The position numbers and the translations under genes were made by a program. 64,000 nucleotides of DNA. It comes from Thereva unica. Taxonomy: Eukaryota; Arthropoda; Insecta; Diptera; Therevidae. How positions within the stretch are numbered: the stretch's first letter is position 1; each line of letters starts with the position of its first letter. Below the pieces are notes generated by a model that was given only the letters and a program-made list of their open reading frames with translations, ran no database searches and was not told the origin of the DNA. The stretch spans positions 1 through 64,000 of the forward strand of contig CATLJY010000002.1 in the NCBI GenBank assembly GCA_949987705.1, written 5' to 3'. Positions 43,895 through 54,208 of the stretch are shown one piece after another.

Positions 43895-44153
43895 TCGAGC
43901 CCTTCCCGCCGTTTTATCGTAACCGACAAAAAGTAAATTTTACAGGAGAAGGTTTTTCTTACTTATTTTTGTATCTTTTATTTGTAATGGGCTGAAATTA
44001 GTTAGGCTAATTATTTTATTAGTTAGGCTAGTTTATTATCCGATTAATGTCAAAATTGGTGGTATGTTTCGAAGGTTAAATTAACGTCGTTTGCGGTAAA
44101 AAACGAATTTTTGAAAAAATGTCGCTTACGATAAAACGGCGGGAAGGGCTCGA
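43895..44153. mobile_element. MITE with TA target and GAGCCCTTCCCGCCG ends (259 bp)
   Basis: Perfect inverted ends TCGAGCCCTTCCCGCCGTTT, extending past 25 bases, flanked by TA (43893-43894 and 44154-44155), as in Tc1/mariner-type MITEs. The interior is AT-rich and noncoding. Confidence 0.82.
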
Positions 44154-44308
44154 TATAGTATCCCAGGCAATGAAGTATTTTGCCTCATCATTAAGATTTG
44201 ATGTTTAATGATATGGGAAAAGTAAAATCTTTCTTTATGTAAAACCTGTCGCGCTTTACTCCAAAAGAATATTTTAAAATTTATAACGCACCAGGAATTG
44301 TAAGTGCT

Positions 44309-44554
44309 TTATAAATATAATAAGTCTTGTGCACTCTCTTCCACACCACCTAAGAGGTCGAGTACAGGCCGCGTTTTTTTATATCGTGGTGTCCCCAGTA
44401 GGCATAATTCACGGCTTTCAATCAAAAAGATCCTTTCGCATTCAGGCATTGCTTTGGATTTAGGACCTTGGCTATAATGATAGATCCACATAAATATATC
44501 ATCCTGGAACTGTAAAACAATTGAATCCTTCTTTCCAAAATTTACAGACAGCAT
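44309..44554 (-). CDS. Unrecognised 81-residue open frame
   Basis: I do not recognise this sequence. It has mixed composition (VNFGKKDSIVLQFQDD, then RYKKTRPVLDLLGG), unlike the AT-rich frames around it, and does not resemble any element protein in the window. A CAG about 20 bases upstream of the Met could be a splice acceptor. It may be a lone exon or chance. Confidence 0.2.
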   Translation of the reverse strand: MLSVNFGKKDSIVLQFQDDIFMWIYHYSQGPKSKAMPECERIFLIESRELCLLGTPRYKKTRPVLDLLGGVEESAQDLLYL

Positions 44555-44879
44555 AACAGGGACGGGCTGAAGTGTACTATAAACCGGTTTTACTTAGTAT
44601 TAACTGGTTTTGTTAATATTCATCCTCTCATCTTTACAATTTTTCCGCAACTGCTTGTACAGGGTCTGTCATGTATGCTAGGACTCCTAATAGTTTGGCG
44701 CTATAAAATTTGTAAGTAGAGTATTACTAACACCCTATATGTAACAAATCAAAGGCCTTATTTGTAAAAAACGTAGAATATTTAAACACTTTTATCAGTT
44801 TTATTCCGTAAACTTCCGAAGTTATCGTCGAAGGCGAATTGACCATTAATAAATCTTGGTCCACTCTATCGCCCATTCT

Positions 44880-45158
44880 ATCGCCACTATCTCAGTACCA
44901 TCGAAATAAACGCTCTCCTGCCTGCACGGCAATCTTATTCCCGCAGCACCAAATTAGATAACTCGTCTCACTCCTTCCACCTGCAGCCCTCTTTTCGGGA
45001 ACTCTACAAAATAGTAATTCGTTTCTAAAAAGAACAACTTGATTCTTGAATAATCAGTTAGTATTTCCGAGCTCCTACAACATCCAAGAATTCAAACGCA
45101 GAATTCCTCGTCAATTCCCCCCTCCCAACGCTCATAACGGTTAACTTATTCCACCCTT
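44880..45158 (+). pseudogene. LINE-C copy 2, C-terminal RT piece
   Basis: Nucleotide match to LINE-C around 33880-34150 (AACGCTCTCCTGCCT, then TTTCCGAGCTCCTACAACAT). It stops at the TA where the 45161 element begins, and its 3' region resumes at 49314. Confidence 0.8.
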
Positions 45159-45386
45159 TAGTCCATTCAAAACGCGCGTTTGGGTGTTCCAAAATAACAC
45201 CGTTAAGAAAATCGAACCCTAAAGGTATTTGGGGTCGCTGATCACGAAAATCGGGGTCCCGCGGTCCGAAAACATGGGGGTTTTTCGCGATTATTTCAAT
45301 AATAATGAAAACTAATGCAATGAAATACACTTTTTTAATATTTATTTGCGAAGGTGGTTTATTTGTACTAAATAATAATAATAATA

Positions 45387-45640
45387 TATCTGTGGTTTTT
45401 TTAACTAACTGCTTATCTGCAAAATTGTAATTTTACAGGAGATTGAAATTTGTATCGTTATTTCAAGGCAATTATAAACGAGATAAGATGATATCAGCAA
45501 AAAAAACTTTGTTAATAATAGTAAATTCAATTGCAACAATTATAAGGTTTTGTGTACATTTTAATTCTGAATACTTTAGTATAAATAACTCAAAATCACA
45601 AATTTTGCAGATAAGCAGTTAGTTAAAAAAACCACAGATA
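45387..45640. mobile_element. MITE with ~50-bp ends (254 bp)
   Basis: TATCTGTGGTTTTTTTAACT..GCTTATCTGCAAAATT at the left returns inverted at 45596-45640. TAATA on both sides may be the target duplication. Confidence 0.75.
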
Positions 45641-45811
45641 TAATAATATATATTTATTGGTTTAGCACAAAGATTAAACATCTTGACTGTACATAAAAGC
45701 AAAGGAAGTAACAAATATTTGATTAATTGATAAAAGAGAAAAAAAAAATGAGAGGAGAAGAAAGAAAGAAAGAAGAAGAAAGAGAAAGAGTGACAGGAAA
45801 GAAAGAAAGAA

Positions 45812-46150
45812 TTAACTATAGTGGTCTTTTAAAAGCTTGCTGAAAGTTCGGCTAGATGTCGCACTCCGAATACCACAGGGCAAAGCATTCCATTTACGCG
45901 CGACTTGGACAAAGTAAGAACGATCACCACATGACGAGTTACCCCTAGGGATCAATAATTGCACCTGCCTATTGGATTGTAAGAAGCGTAGTTTCTCAAA
46001 CAAATAACGTGGACACATTTTATTCATAAGCTTAAAGATAAATTTTAATTCGAGGTACGAGCGATAGTTTACAAAAGTAAGACCCAATAAGCTGGAGGCG
46101 TGTGGTGTAATATGATCATGCCGTCTTAGCCTATAGACAAAACGAAGCAA
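45812..46150 (-). pseudogene. LINE-D C-terminal tail after a frameshift
   Basis: RFVYRLRRHDHITPHASSLL continues the LINE-D protein in another frame, directly after NDC in the main frame. A one-base change near 46145 explains the break. The tail ends SKLLKDHYS. Confidence 0.85.
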
Positions 46151-48511
46151 TCGTTAAATGCAACTTCCATTTTTCTCATACATACCGAATCAAGTTTGGG
46201 GAAAATTAGACTACCATACCTCAAGTGGGGCATAATTAGAGCAATCACAAGCATTTTACGCAAACCAGGTGTGAGAAGGCTAGCACTTACCCATAGTTGA
46301 CGTAAGCATCCATAGACTTTTTGAAGAACTCTGCTCGTGTGACTACAACAACTAAATTTAGAGTTAAACACAACACCTAGGTTTCTGACTGATTCGACAT
46401 AAGGCAACATGACATCATTTATTATAATTGGTGCGAGTCTGCTTAATACAATGGGAGTCTTACTAACCACCAGACATGAAGACTTCCTAGGATTTAGGGG
46501 CAATTTATTGGTAACAGTCCAATCAGAAATACTCCTCAAATCATCGTTAAGTTTACGAATACACTCAGCGGTTGAATCGATGGGCATACTTATGTAGATT
46601 TGCACATCATCAGCATATAAGTGTATAGATGTGTTTTTAATTACAAGAGGAAGGTCATTAATATAAATGCTAAACAGCAAGGGACCTAGAATAGAGCCTT
46701 GTGGCACTCCGCAGCGTAGAAGTATGGGCTCAGAAAATTTATTCTGGATTTTAACTATTTGAGAACGACCAGACAAGTAGCTTAGAATCAGTTTCATAGC
46801 AGTAGAACCAAGACCGAAATTACTACCTAATTTTTGTAAGAGCTTTGCATGATCAACCGAATCAAATGCCTTCGAGAAGTCGAGTAAAGTCAAGAAAGTT
46901 ACTTTACGGTTATCCAAGGCATCATAGATATCAGAAGAGACTTTTAGTAGTGCAGTTTCACAGCTATGTCCAGATCTAAAGCCAGATTGCCATTCAGAAA
47001 GAAAACAGTTTTCTTCAATATGCGAAATAAGTTGCTTAAAAATTACTTTTTCAAATACTTTCGACAAAAAACATAGAAGACTAATTGGACGGAAATCAGA
47101 GGGTTGCAAAGGGGAAATTGTTTTTGGAATAGGTACCACCAACGCTAGCTTCCATTGTGTTGGAAATTGGGAACACGTAAGACAGTAGTTAAATATATGC
47201 GTGAGCACATTTGATACAAACGGTGCGATGATTTTTAAAAATTTAGGTGGAAAATCATCAGAGCCAACCGCCTCCGATTTTATTGAGTATAGTGTAGAAA
47301 GAAGTTCATTCTCGCCAATGCAGCGAAATACAAAGCCATCAGAAGAAAAATTTAAGTCGAAAGAAGGTAAATTACAGACTGCATCGGAGGTGGAAGAAAA
47401 GAATGTATTCAGGACATCAGGATCTAACTCTGCTTTTAGGTAATCTTGACCAAATGCTCCAAGATTACGGAGATTACTCCATAGCTTCTTCGGAGGTAAA
47501 CTTGTATCGAGCAGGTTACTACAATAGGAGCGTTTAGCTGAACGAATTAACGATACTGTCCTATTGCGTGCTCGTTTGTACAACTTTCGCACTTCCTCAT
47601 TACGCGTCTTTTTATACCGATGATACAGGAAGTCTCTTTCAGCTATTGAGATATGCACTTCACGAGTAAGCCAAGGACACCGTCGTGGATAAACCCTGAT
47701 TAACCTAAGAGGAACAAACATTTCATATAAGGGTCTAATAGAGTCATAAAACGCTTGAAGTTTTTCATTTATATTATCACTTGAGTAGACAGGATCCCAA
47801 GATAACTCGCGACACGCAATCTCAAGTTGCTGGAGATTGATTCGTTTGAAGTCACGGAATGATATCGTCTGGAACTGAGAAACAGGCCGAAGGTGTATTT
47901 TGTAGGACAAAAAAAGAAAATCATGATCAAAATTACTGGGTGGACTAATTTGGTTATGAAACAAGATTTTCTGAATGTCATCGACCAGAAGATAATCCAA
48001 CTGTGATGGAACCGTTGCATTAAAGTACGTAGGTAAGCTATTGACGATTCCAAAATTAAGCAGTTGGCAAAGATAATTAAAATTACTTAGAGATGTACTT
48101 GATTTTAAAGCATCAATATTAAAATCACCACAGGCAATGACATGGCGGTACTTTCTGGTGAGCGTTGAAAGGGCGATATTGAGCTCATTAACATTATCAA
48201 GACTAAAAATACTAGGTGGACGATAAATACCAATTACAACTGCCTTTTCTACACCAGTATTTAATTCGACAGCCAAGTATTGGGCACTTTGACAGCACGT
48301 GGCAGAGATTATAACTGAAGATCTTATGCTATGATGAATTGCAACGCCACCGCCTGTACGCCCTACACGATCATTCCTAAAGATGTTATAGCCAGGAATA
48401 GCTACAAGCTTCGAGTTGATACTGTCATTAAGCCAGGTTTCACAGATAACAATAATATGGACACAAGAATTGCAAAATAAGTCATGCAACATATCACACT
48501 TGCTTCTAAGG
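46126..48511 (-). CDS. LINE-D endonuclease-reverse transcriptase
   Basis: 788 codons open from 48492, and the frame extends to the truncation at 48511 (FLRSKCDMLHDLF). Endonuclease: ICETWL, GGVAIHH, VIGIYRPP, CGDFNIDAL, QLDYLL, and FDHDFL in the place of SDH. RT: EAVGSDDFPPKFLK, DFRPISLLCFLSKVFEKVI, QSGFRSGHSCETALL, TLLDFSKAFDSVDH, GVPQGSILGPLLF and LYADDVQIY with both Asp intact. The C-terminal tail is one frame off at 46145. The jockey/CR1 group is likely. The last endonuclease His motif is altered (FDHD), and the 5' end is missing. Confidence 0.9.
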
Positions 48512-49059
48512 AATGAAGGTGAACTTTATGATAAGGGGTAGTCCTAAAGATTGAAACCACCCCTAAATCGGCTAAAAATATAAAAACTTGTAAACATATT
48601 TTTTTATAATTTTATGCCTCAAATTCGATTGTGGGCGTACTGTCAGGAAAAAATAAATAATTTTCAACCCTTAAGGGGTTAAAACTACCCTACAATTATA
48701 AAAATCAACTTTATACAAAAAAATTTGCTTCAATAGGTATTATTTGGTTCAATAGGTATTATCAGCCAAAAATTTATTATTTTCAACCCTTAAGGGGGTA
48801 AAATTACTCCTACATTAAAATTATAATTGAAAAAAATGCAAATGCAATTTTTTTTTATATAAAGTTGATTTTTATAATTGTATGGGTAGTTTTAACCCCT
48901 TAAGGGTTAAAATTATTTATTTTTGCCTGACAGTACGCCCACAATCGAATTTGAGGCTTAAACTTAAAAAAAAATGTTTACATGTTTTTCTATTTTTAGC
49001 CGATTTAGGGGTGGTTTCAACCCTTTAGGACTACCCCTTATCATAAAGTTCGCCTTCAT
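48512..49059. repeat. ~550-bp foldback (large inverted repeat)
   Basis: Arms of about 220 bases (ATGAAGG.GAACTTTATGATA, AGTCCTAAAG, CGATTGTGGGCGTACTGTCAGG) face each other across a ~100-base AT-rich centre that repeats TTTCAACCCTTAAGGGG. The outer edge of one arm abuts the truncated LINE-D. Confidence 0.85.
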
Positions 49060-49313
49060 TTAGTATAAATAAACCACCTTCGCAAATAAATATTAAAAAA
49101 AGTGTATTTCATTGCATTTGTTTTCATTATTATTGAAATAATCGCGAAAAAACCCCTAAAAAGGGGTGTTTTTTGCATTTTTAAGGGTGACGCCCATATT
49201 TTAGGGCCGTGGAACCCCGATTTTCGTGATCAGCGACCCCAAAAAGTTTTAGGGTTCGATTTTCTTAACGGTGTTATTTTGGAACAACCCTCCTCCGCGT
49301 TTTGAATGGACTA

Positions 49314-49400
49314 CTTGTACTAATCTTACTGCAAGACATTGAAGCATGACATAAAACGACATAATGAACTAGTAGTACAAGGGTTACTTTGGGAAATTTG
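49314..49400 (+). pseudogene. LINE-C copy 2, 3' region
   Basis: CTTGTACTAATCTTACTGCA then GACATTG and GAACTAGTAGTACAAGGGT match the LINE-C 3' region at 34163-34242, resuming the copy interrupted at 45158. Confidence 0.75.
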
Positions 49401-49699
49401 TTTAAAAATCGTGCAACTTTTTTCAAGTTTTTTTTTGATTTTGGTTTGATTCAAGGGTGGATTCACCGCATTGAAAAGGAGGTTATAATAAATTTTCCAT
49501 TTTTTTTTTGTTATTATTTCATCAAAAATAAAATTTAAACACATAAAAATATTTGAATCATTTTTCAAATACAACCTGTTATCTTGAGGTGGTTGAAAAT
49601 TATTTATTTCTTCTTAACAATACCAAGCAGCCAACCTGCAATCCGGTAGCAGCAGCAATTAACCAAAACGTAGAAAAAAGCTGCTGCTTCTTTATTTTT

Positions 49700-49950
49700 A
49701 AAATATTACTTCAATTAAAAGGTAGTTTTATATATAAATCAACCACCTTCGCAAATAAATATAGAAAAGAGGACATTTAATTTGATTATTATAATTATCC
49801 TTATCCTTAAAAAGGGGTGTATTTTACATTTTTAAGGGTGACAAATATATTTTATTGCAGTCCTAAAATTTCCTGCTGATTTTCATAATCAGCGACCCAA
49901 AAAATCATGAGATTCGATATCTCAAATTTGTATACGGCACCGCACCCCAG
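49700..49950 (+). repeat. Diverged copy of the 45161-element right end
   Basis: CAACCACCTTCGCAAATAAATAT, AAAAAGGGGTGT, TTTTTAAGGGTGAC and ATAATCAGCGACCCAAAAA follow the order of 49070-49260 with many changes. Confidence 0.7.
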
Positions 49951-50169
49951 CCAAAATAAGTTCAACTTCATTTTAACGTTCCAAGAAAATACCTTCTTAT
50001 GTACACTTTATTTACATCATCGATAACCCTCAGCTTTTTTATTATGTATTATCGAAACTCCAAACCAAAACTTCCAAATCTTGCAAGTTTTACCGAAAGA
50101 CCAAACCGCAAAAAGAAAACAGACGCCAGCGCCGCCAAACATGAACACCCGCCATCGTCGCAGGTCCCA

Positions 50170-50631
50170 TGATTACGCATCTACTTATAGATAATCAATG
50201 TACTAAACTAAAATTGGAACGAGCGATAAGTGAAGACAACTTCAAGCTTCTGGACGAAAAGAAAAGAACATACCACTAGGCTCGAGAAAAAGGACTCGAG
50301 AAGGTTCCAGAAGTTAAATAAAGGTGGAGCTTGGATATAAAAAGCGGCTTGCAGGCGCTGAGAGAGTCAGTTTTGATTTGAAAGGCGATAAAAGTGTTCT
50401 AAAGTGAAAACAGTGGAAAGTGGTGATTTAAAAGTGAACTATAAAGCGATAGATAGAGTTTAGTAGTGCGAGTTATTAAATTTAAAGTGATTATAGTGAA
50501 CTGTAAGAATTGTGTTTGTAATTGAATTGTGTTTCGTTTTGTAATAAATAAATTATTGTGTGGATAATTAAAAAGTGTATTCCTTAATTAATCCTACGAA
50601 TCCGTTAAGCCGTAAAAACGTAACAATATTC
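50170..50631 (+). repeat. Solo LTR-like sequence
   Basis: GGATATAAAAAGCGGCTTGC (TATA box and possible start region) near 50333, AATAAATAAATT polyadenylation-like signal near 50545, and an ACA end at 50631 suggest an LTR. No internal region adjoins it. The left edge is uncertain, because similar sequence (ATCTACTTATAGATAATCAA) is found inverted near 43410. Confidence 0.5.
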
Positions 50632-50742
50632 ATGACTCTCTCCACTTAGTTTGAAGCCAAGACGGTCCATTCCACCACAAAGTCGAGCTTACTAGTTCTG
50701 CTGGGGAGACTCCACGTGACGCTAAGTCTGCAGGGTTCTCTT

Positions 50743-52436
50743 CAGTGGCGGTTCCTCTTTGGAAGTAAAGGAAGCACTGCTTCCCTTGACCAAATAGGCA
50801 ACTTCATAAAAATAAATTTATATAAATACATAATAATAAATTTAAATTTATATCAAGATTAATCACAACAAAAATCTTAACATATTTTCCCCTCTGGAAA
50901 CACTAAAGCTGGAAATATTACAGCTTCCCATTGCTGTGTTAGGCCTCGAACGATATGAGCGGCGAGCGGCATAGTGACAATACTCAAGTACCTCTCTTCG
51001 CTAATTCGAGACGTTAAATTTTCCTGGCGCCGCTCTTATCGTGGTCGAGGCCTTACACAGCATGGGGAAGCTGTAATATATCCAGCTTCTTTGCCACAGA
51101 AAATCAACGTGAAAACTCCAACACATTCAATGTAATTGGACCCACACTCACGCAAAGGTTTGCGTTAATACAGCATCCTCAGAAGCTGAGCTAAGCGCAG
51201 CTTCTTCGGAACCGAACAGCGAGAATTGAGAAGTCGAAGATAGAGAAATTTTCGTATCCACCATATTCTCTTTGTTTTCTTGGTTTCTTTTTCTGGTAAT
51301 CTGTTCTGGCTTCGAGCAATATTCAATTTTCTCTTAAAATTTTGCTTCGTATTTTTGTTTTTGACTCTTCCTAAATTTGCGTTTTCGTTTGTAGATTGAG
51401 TCAAGAAAAAAGAGATCGAGGATATGTGAAGTTTGTCTTCGTCAATTATTTATTCAAGTGGGGTGGCAGGCGGTGTTTATTGAATATAAGCTGATAACTT
51501 TGTAGCTTCCATTAAATTTTTATGATTCTCTTTAATGATGATTTAAAGGATTGAGAATATTTTTATGAAATGCATTTTTGAGTACGGGTTGCCTGAAGTG
51601 CTTTTTTGCAAGAAGAATGTAATGCTGGTAGGCGAAGATTATAATAGGGATTTATTTTTACTATCTTTTTTAGATTTTGGCTTATTATGGTTTAACAACT
51701 TTTCTTTGGACGCTTTAATTTTCAACCGAATTTAAAAAAAAGGCGCAAAACGCCTGCTAGCAGTGAAACTATTTCGACAAAATGCAAAAATTCACGACTT
51801 TGAATTCGATTTTTTCACTTTTGTTAAGTTTAAATAATTTTTCTTGTCTACCATCATAAAAGAAACTGCATATTAAAAAAAGGAAAAACCTCATGCGATG
51901 CACAAAAATTAAAGGGCAATTAGTTTTCAAATTTGAAGTCAATTTTTAGTACTTGAATAAGATTTTTTGACCTGAAATTGTAACCAGTTATTGTGTAAGT
52001 GAACTGAAAAAATGCAAAGAAGCTAATTTAGCAGTTTTTTTAAGTTTTTTTGACGTTAGGTGTACAGATAAAAATTTAATATTGTAACCGCTGATAGCCA
52101 GAATCATAACGAACGGCCTCTATATTTTCCATTTTACTGATCTACACATTCCGCGGTGTATGCATCTATATTTAGAAAGAACGACCCAAATGATGGAATT
52201 TTCACAAAATGGCAGATAACTTACATTGCGGCGGTTGCTAGAGGTAGAAAATGTCCATTTTGTATAGATGTTCCAAACATTTTTTTTTAGATTGGACACA
52301 ATTCCATATGTTTGCTTATCTGAATCCACTATGTTATTTTTCAGTTTTTTTAGTTAATAAAGCCTTCGATACTTTTACTTTTATCGTTCGCTTTGAGCAT
52401 TGCTTCCCTTATTCTGAACCTTACGAACCGCCACTG
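50743..52436. mobile_element. hAT-type element, 1.7 kb, nonautonomous
   Basis: Ends CAGTGGCGGTTC and inverse GAACCGCCACTG, with longer imperfect similarity (GGAAGCA.TGC), and an 8-base duplication GTTCTCTT (50735-50742, 52437-52444). Removing it restores HHVFPKENPADLASR in BEL-2. Internal frames, such as a Lys/Arg-rich 79 residues at 51165-51404, show no transposase motif. Confidence 0.9.
50907..51087. repeat. Inverted repeat inside the hAT element (181 bp)
   Basis: AGCTGGAAATATTACAGCTT and inverse near 51087, extending to TAGGCCTCGA / TCGAGGCC. Either a nested MITE or part of the hAT interior. Confidence 0.7.
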
Positions 52437-52866
52437 GTTCTCTTTTGGGAATACATGATGCCAAGAACATCTCGGAAGGGTAGAAAAAATCTCCGATGCC
52501 CGGTTTCCAATGCAGCATTTCCATTTACTTGGGTACGAAGAGAGCCAATGTAATACCACCGTGGAGTCTGGCCAGGCAAAACATGCAACGTCAGCTTGAA
52601 TTGCTGTTCTGACTGAGCTTATTAATTTAGTCAACAATAAAGCATCACTTAGTTCCAATCAAGGAATAGAGAGTTGTTTAATGGGAGCCACCTTAGTTTT
52701 TGACGTCATTAACGTGGTCGACTCTCCACTGGAGGACGTGGATCGACCATAGATGACGGCTGCGTAAGCTGCTTCTGAGGCATCGTAGAAGCCATGAAGT
52801 TCAAAGTTATTCATTCTTGTGTTCAACCATCGAGGAATACGAAGCGTTTTTATTAATTAAGATTGA
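52437..52866 (-). pseudogene. BEL-2 RNase H segment
   Basis: SIPRLELSDALLLTKLISSV, FAWPDSTVVLHWLSSYPSKW and FSTLPRCSWHHVFPKEN are BEL/Pao RNase H motifs. The first half (IPRWLNTRMNNFELHGFYDA region, 52870-52680) is in another frame with stops. Confidence 0.85.
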
Positions 52867-52871
52867 CAGGT

Positions 52872-53754
52872 TGTTATATATAAAAACTTGACATTCCCAA
52901 ATATCCCATAAATTGGAAATCCTTAACGGAAAAATTTTTAAATTCAATAAAAAAAAAATAATAATCAAAAGTCCTAAACGGAAAATTTTAACAAAATTAT
53001 CTCACGACAAAATCCAAGTTGTAATAAGATACTTCCCTTCACGGGAAACGCCGAAGACAAAAGCAACTTGAGATTTTCCAGCGACGTGATAATTTTCGCA
53101 AACACTGCAACTAAAATATGGGAAATCAAAACGTGACAACCGTCAATTTTTACACGTAAAGTGCAACCTTGCAATTAGATGCACAATTTTTAGGGTAGTG
53201 AAACAATTTTTAAAAAGATAGAAGAAGTCTGGATTTTAAGTTCGAACACGGCACACACGAATATAGAGAATTAAAAAATAAAAGTTTGAAAAAAAGAAAA
53301 ACGCGGTCGGTGGTGGTTGCGCTGGCACCGTGGCGGTTGCTCCGGCACCGTGGCGGTTGCCAGTGCTAAGTGAAAAAATTAACTTTAAAAGTACAATTTA
53401 AAATAAAAATTTCAAACGGCGTGTCGGGATAAAATAATAATTCAAAAAAAAGAGAATAGTGTCAACCAATCTGTCGCACTCTTAAAAATTTGGAGTTTAT
53501 ACATTTCGTGAAAAACTAAAAAAATATTATTTAAAATTAAACAAAAATAAATATAAATGTGAAAACAATATTATATAATATTATATATAAAAACTCCAGT
53601 GTGTTTTTTTTAAGAACAAATTTACATCCATAAATATAAATAATAAAAAAATTAAAAAGTGTGTGAAAGTTTGTTTTAATAATTAAGATTACTATCTTGT
53701 TTGCCTATTTTAACAAAAGTATATAACAAGGTTATATAAGATTAATATATAACA
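52872..53754 (+). repeat. Gypsy-type 5' LTR (883 bp)
   Basis: Same length and, by eye, same sequence as 58260-59142. It includes a short tandem CACCGTGGCGGTTGC near 53325-53360. Confidence 0.93.
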
Positions 53755-53757
53755 TTT

Positions 53758-53774
53758 TGGCGCAGCCGGTAGGA
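53758..53774 (+). other. Primer binding site of the gypsy-type element
   Basis: TGGCGCAGCCGGTAGGA, three bases inside the LTR. Similar TGGCGCAGTCGG sites are known in Ty3/gypsy elements of flies. Confidence 0.8.
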
Positions 53775-54028
53775 TCTGGGTGCGCAAATAGTAAAAACGT
53801 TAATACTGCTGGTCTAGGCTCCTTGACCTCCAACCCAAGGCTGAGCCTGACTTGGGGGCAGTGTTAGCGTCTGCCACTACAGCGCATAAAATATCCCAGA
53901 TCCTCCACGAATCCTCGCTCGGGGGTGTACAACCACGGTGCCTCTGCTCCAGGCGAGCACGCATTCACCCCCAATTAATTTCATCGAGGGACTTTTAGTG
54001 GGCTTCATCCCTGCCCAGGTAACGCTCT

Positions 54029-54208
54029 ATGCCTGAGAGCCAACAAGGGGACGATCAATCCAAACACGCTCCTCCAACGTGGGATATGAAAATATTTTTG
54101 GCCCTTCAATTCATGTGTTCCGACAATGCATCATCGAAGACTCCAACAAATCAATTCATACAAGCGGTGGACGCAATTAAAACGTTTGCACAGAATTATT
54201 GTATGTAA
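54029..54208 (+). CDS. 59-residue leader frame
   Basis: Starts MPESQQGDDQSKHAPPTWD and ends QNYCM before TAA. It could be a short Gag N-terminus. The last codons overlap GTATGT, which looks like a splice donor, and TTTCTTGCAG near 55779 looks like an acceptor, but joining them meets a stop at once. Function unknown. Confidence 0.35.
   Translation: MPESQQGDDQSKHAPPTWDMKIFLALQFMCSDNASSKTPTNQFIQAVDAIKTFAQNYCM

Larger units (their letters stand above)
45650..48511 (-). mobile_element. LINE-D, nearly intact non-LTR element (5'-truncated)
   Basis: Minus-strand LINE running from inside the endonuclease (near 48511) to a 3' region with a pyrimidine-rich stretch (GA-rich on the plus strand, 45739-45810) and an AATAAATATATATT end near 45650. 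Only one frameshift was seen. It lies between a MITE and a foldback inside the 45161 element. Confidence 0.85.
45161..49311. mobile_element. 4.15-kb element with ~200-bp inverted ends and TA targets
   Basis: Starts GTCCATTCAAAACGCG and ends with the inverse, flanked by TA (45159-45160, 49312-49313). The ends match inverted for about 200 bases (TTCCAAAATAACACCGTTAA, GGGGTCGCTGATCACGAAAA, CGCGATTATTTCAATAATAA, TTTGCGAAGGTGG). It splits LINE-C copy 2. Inside are a 254-bp MITE, LINE-D and a foldback. No transposase of its own was found, so it is nonautonomous. The superfamily is unclear. Confidence 0.8.

Noticed and set aside
45739..45810. GA-rich stretch as a microsatellite locus of its own
   Set aside because: It lies in the LINE-D 3' region and is irregular; treated as part of that element.
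52974..53174. 66-residue frame repeated at 58362-58562
   Set aside because: It is antisense within the LTRs; identity reflects LTR identity, not coding.
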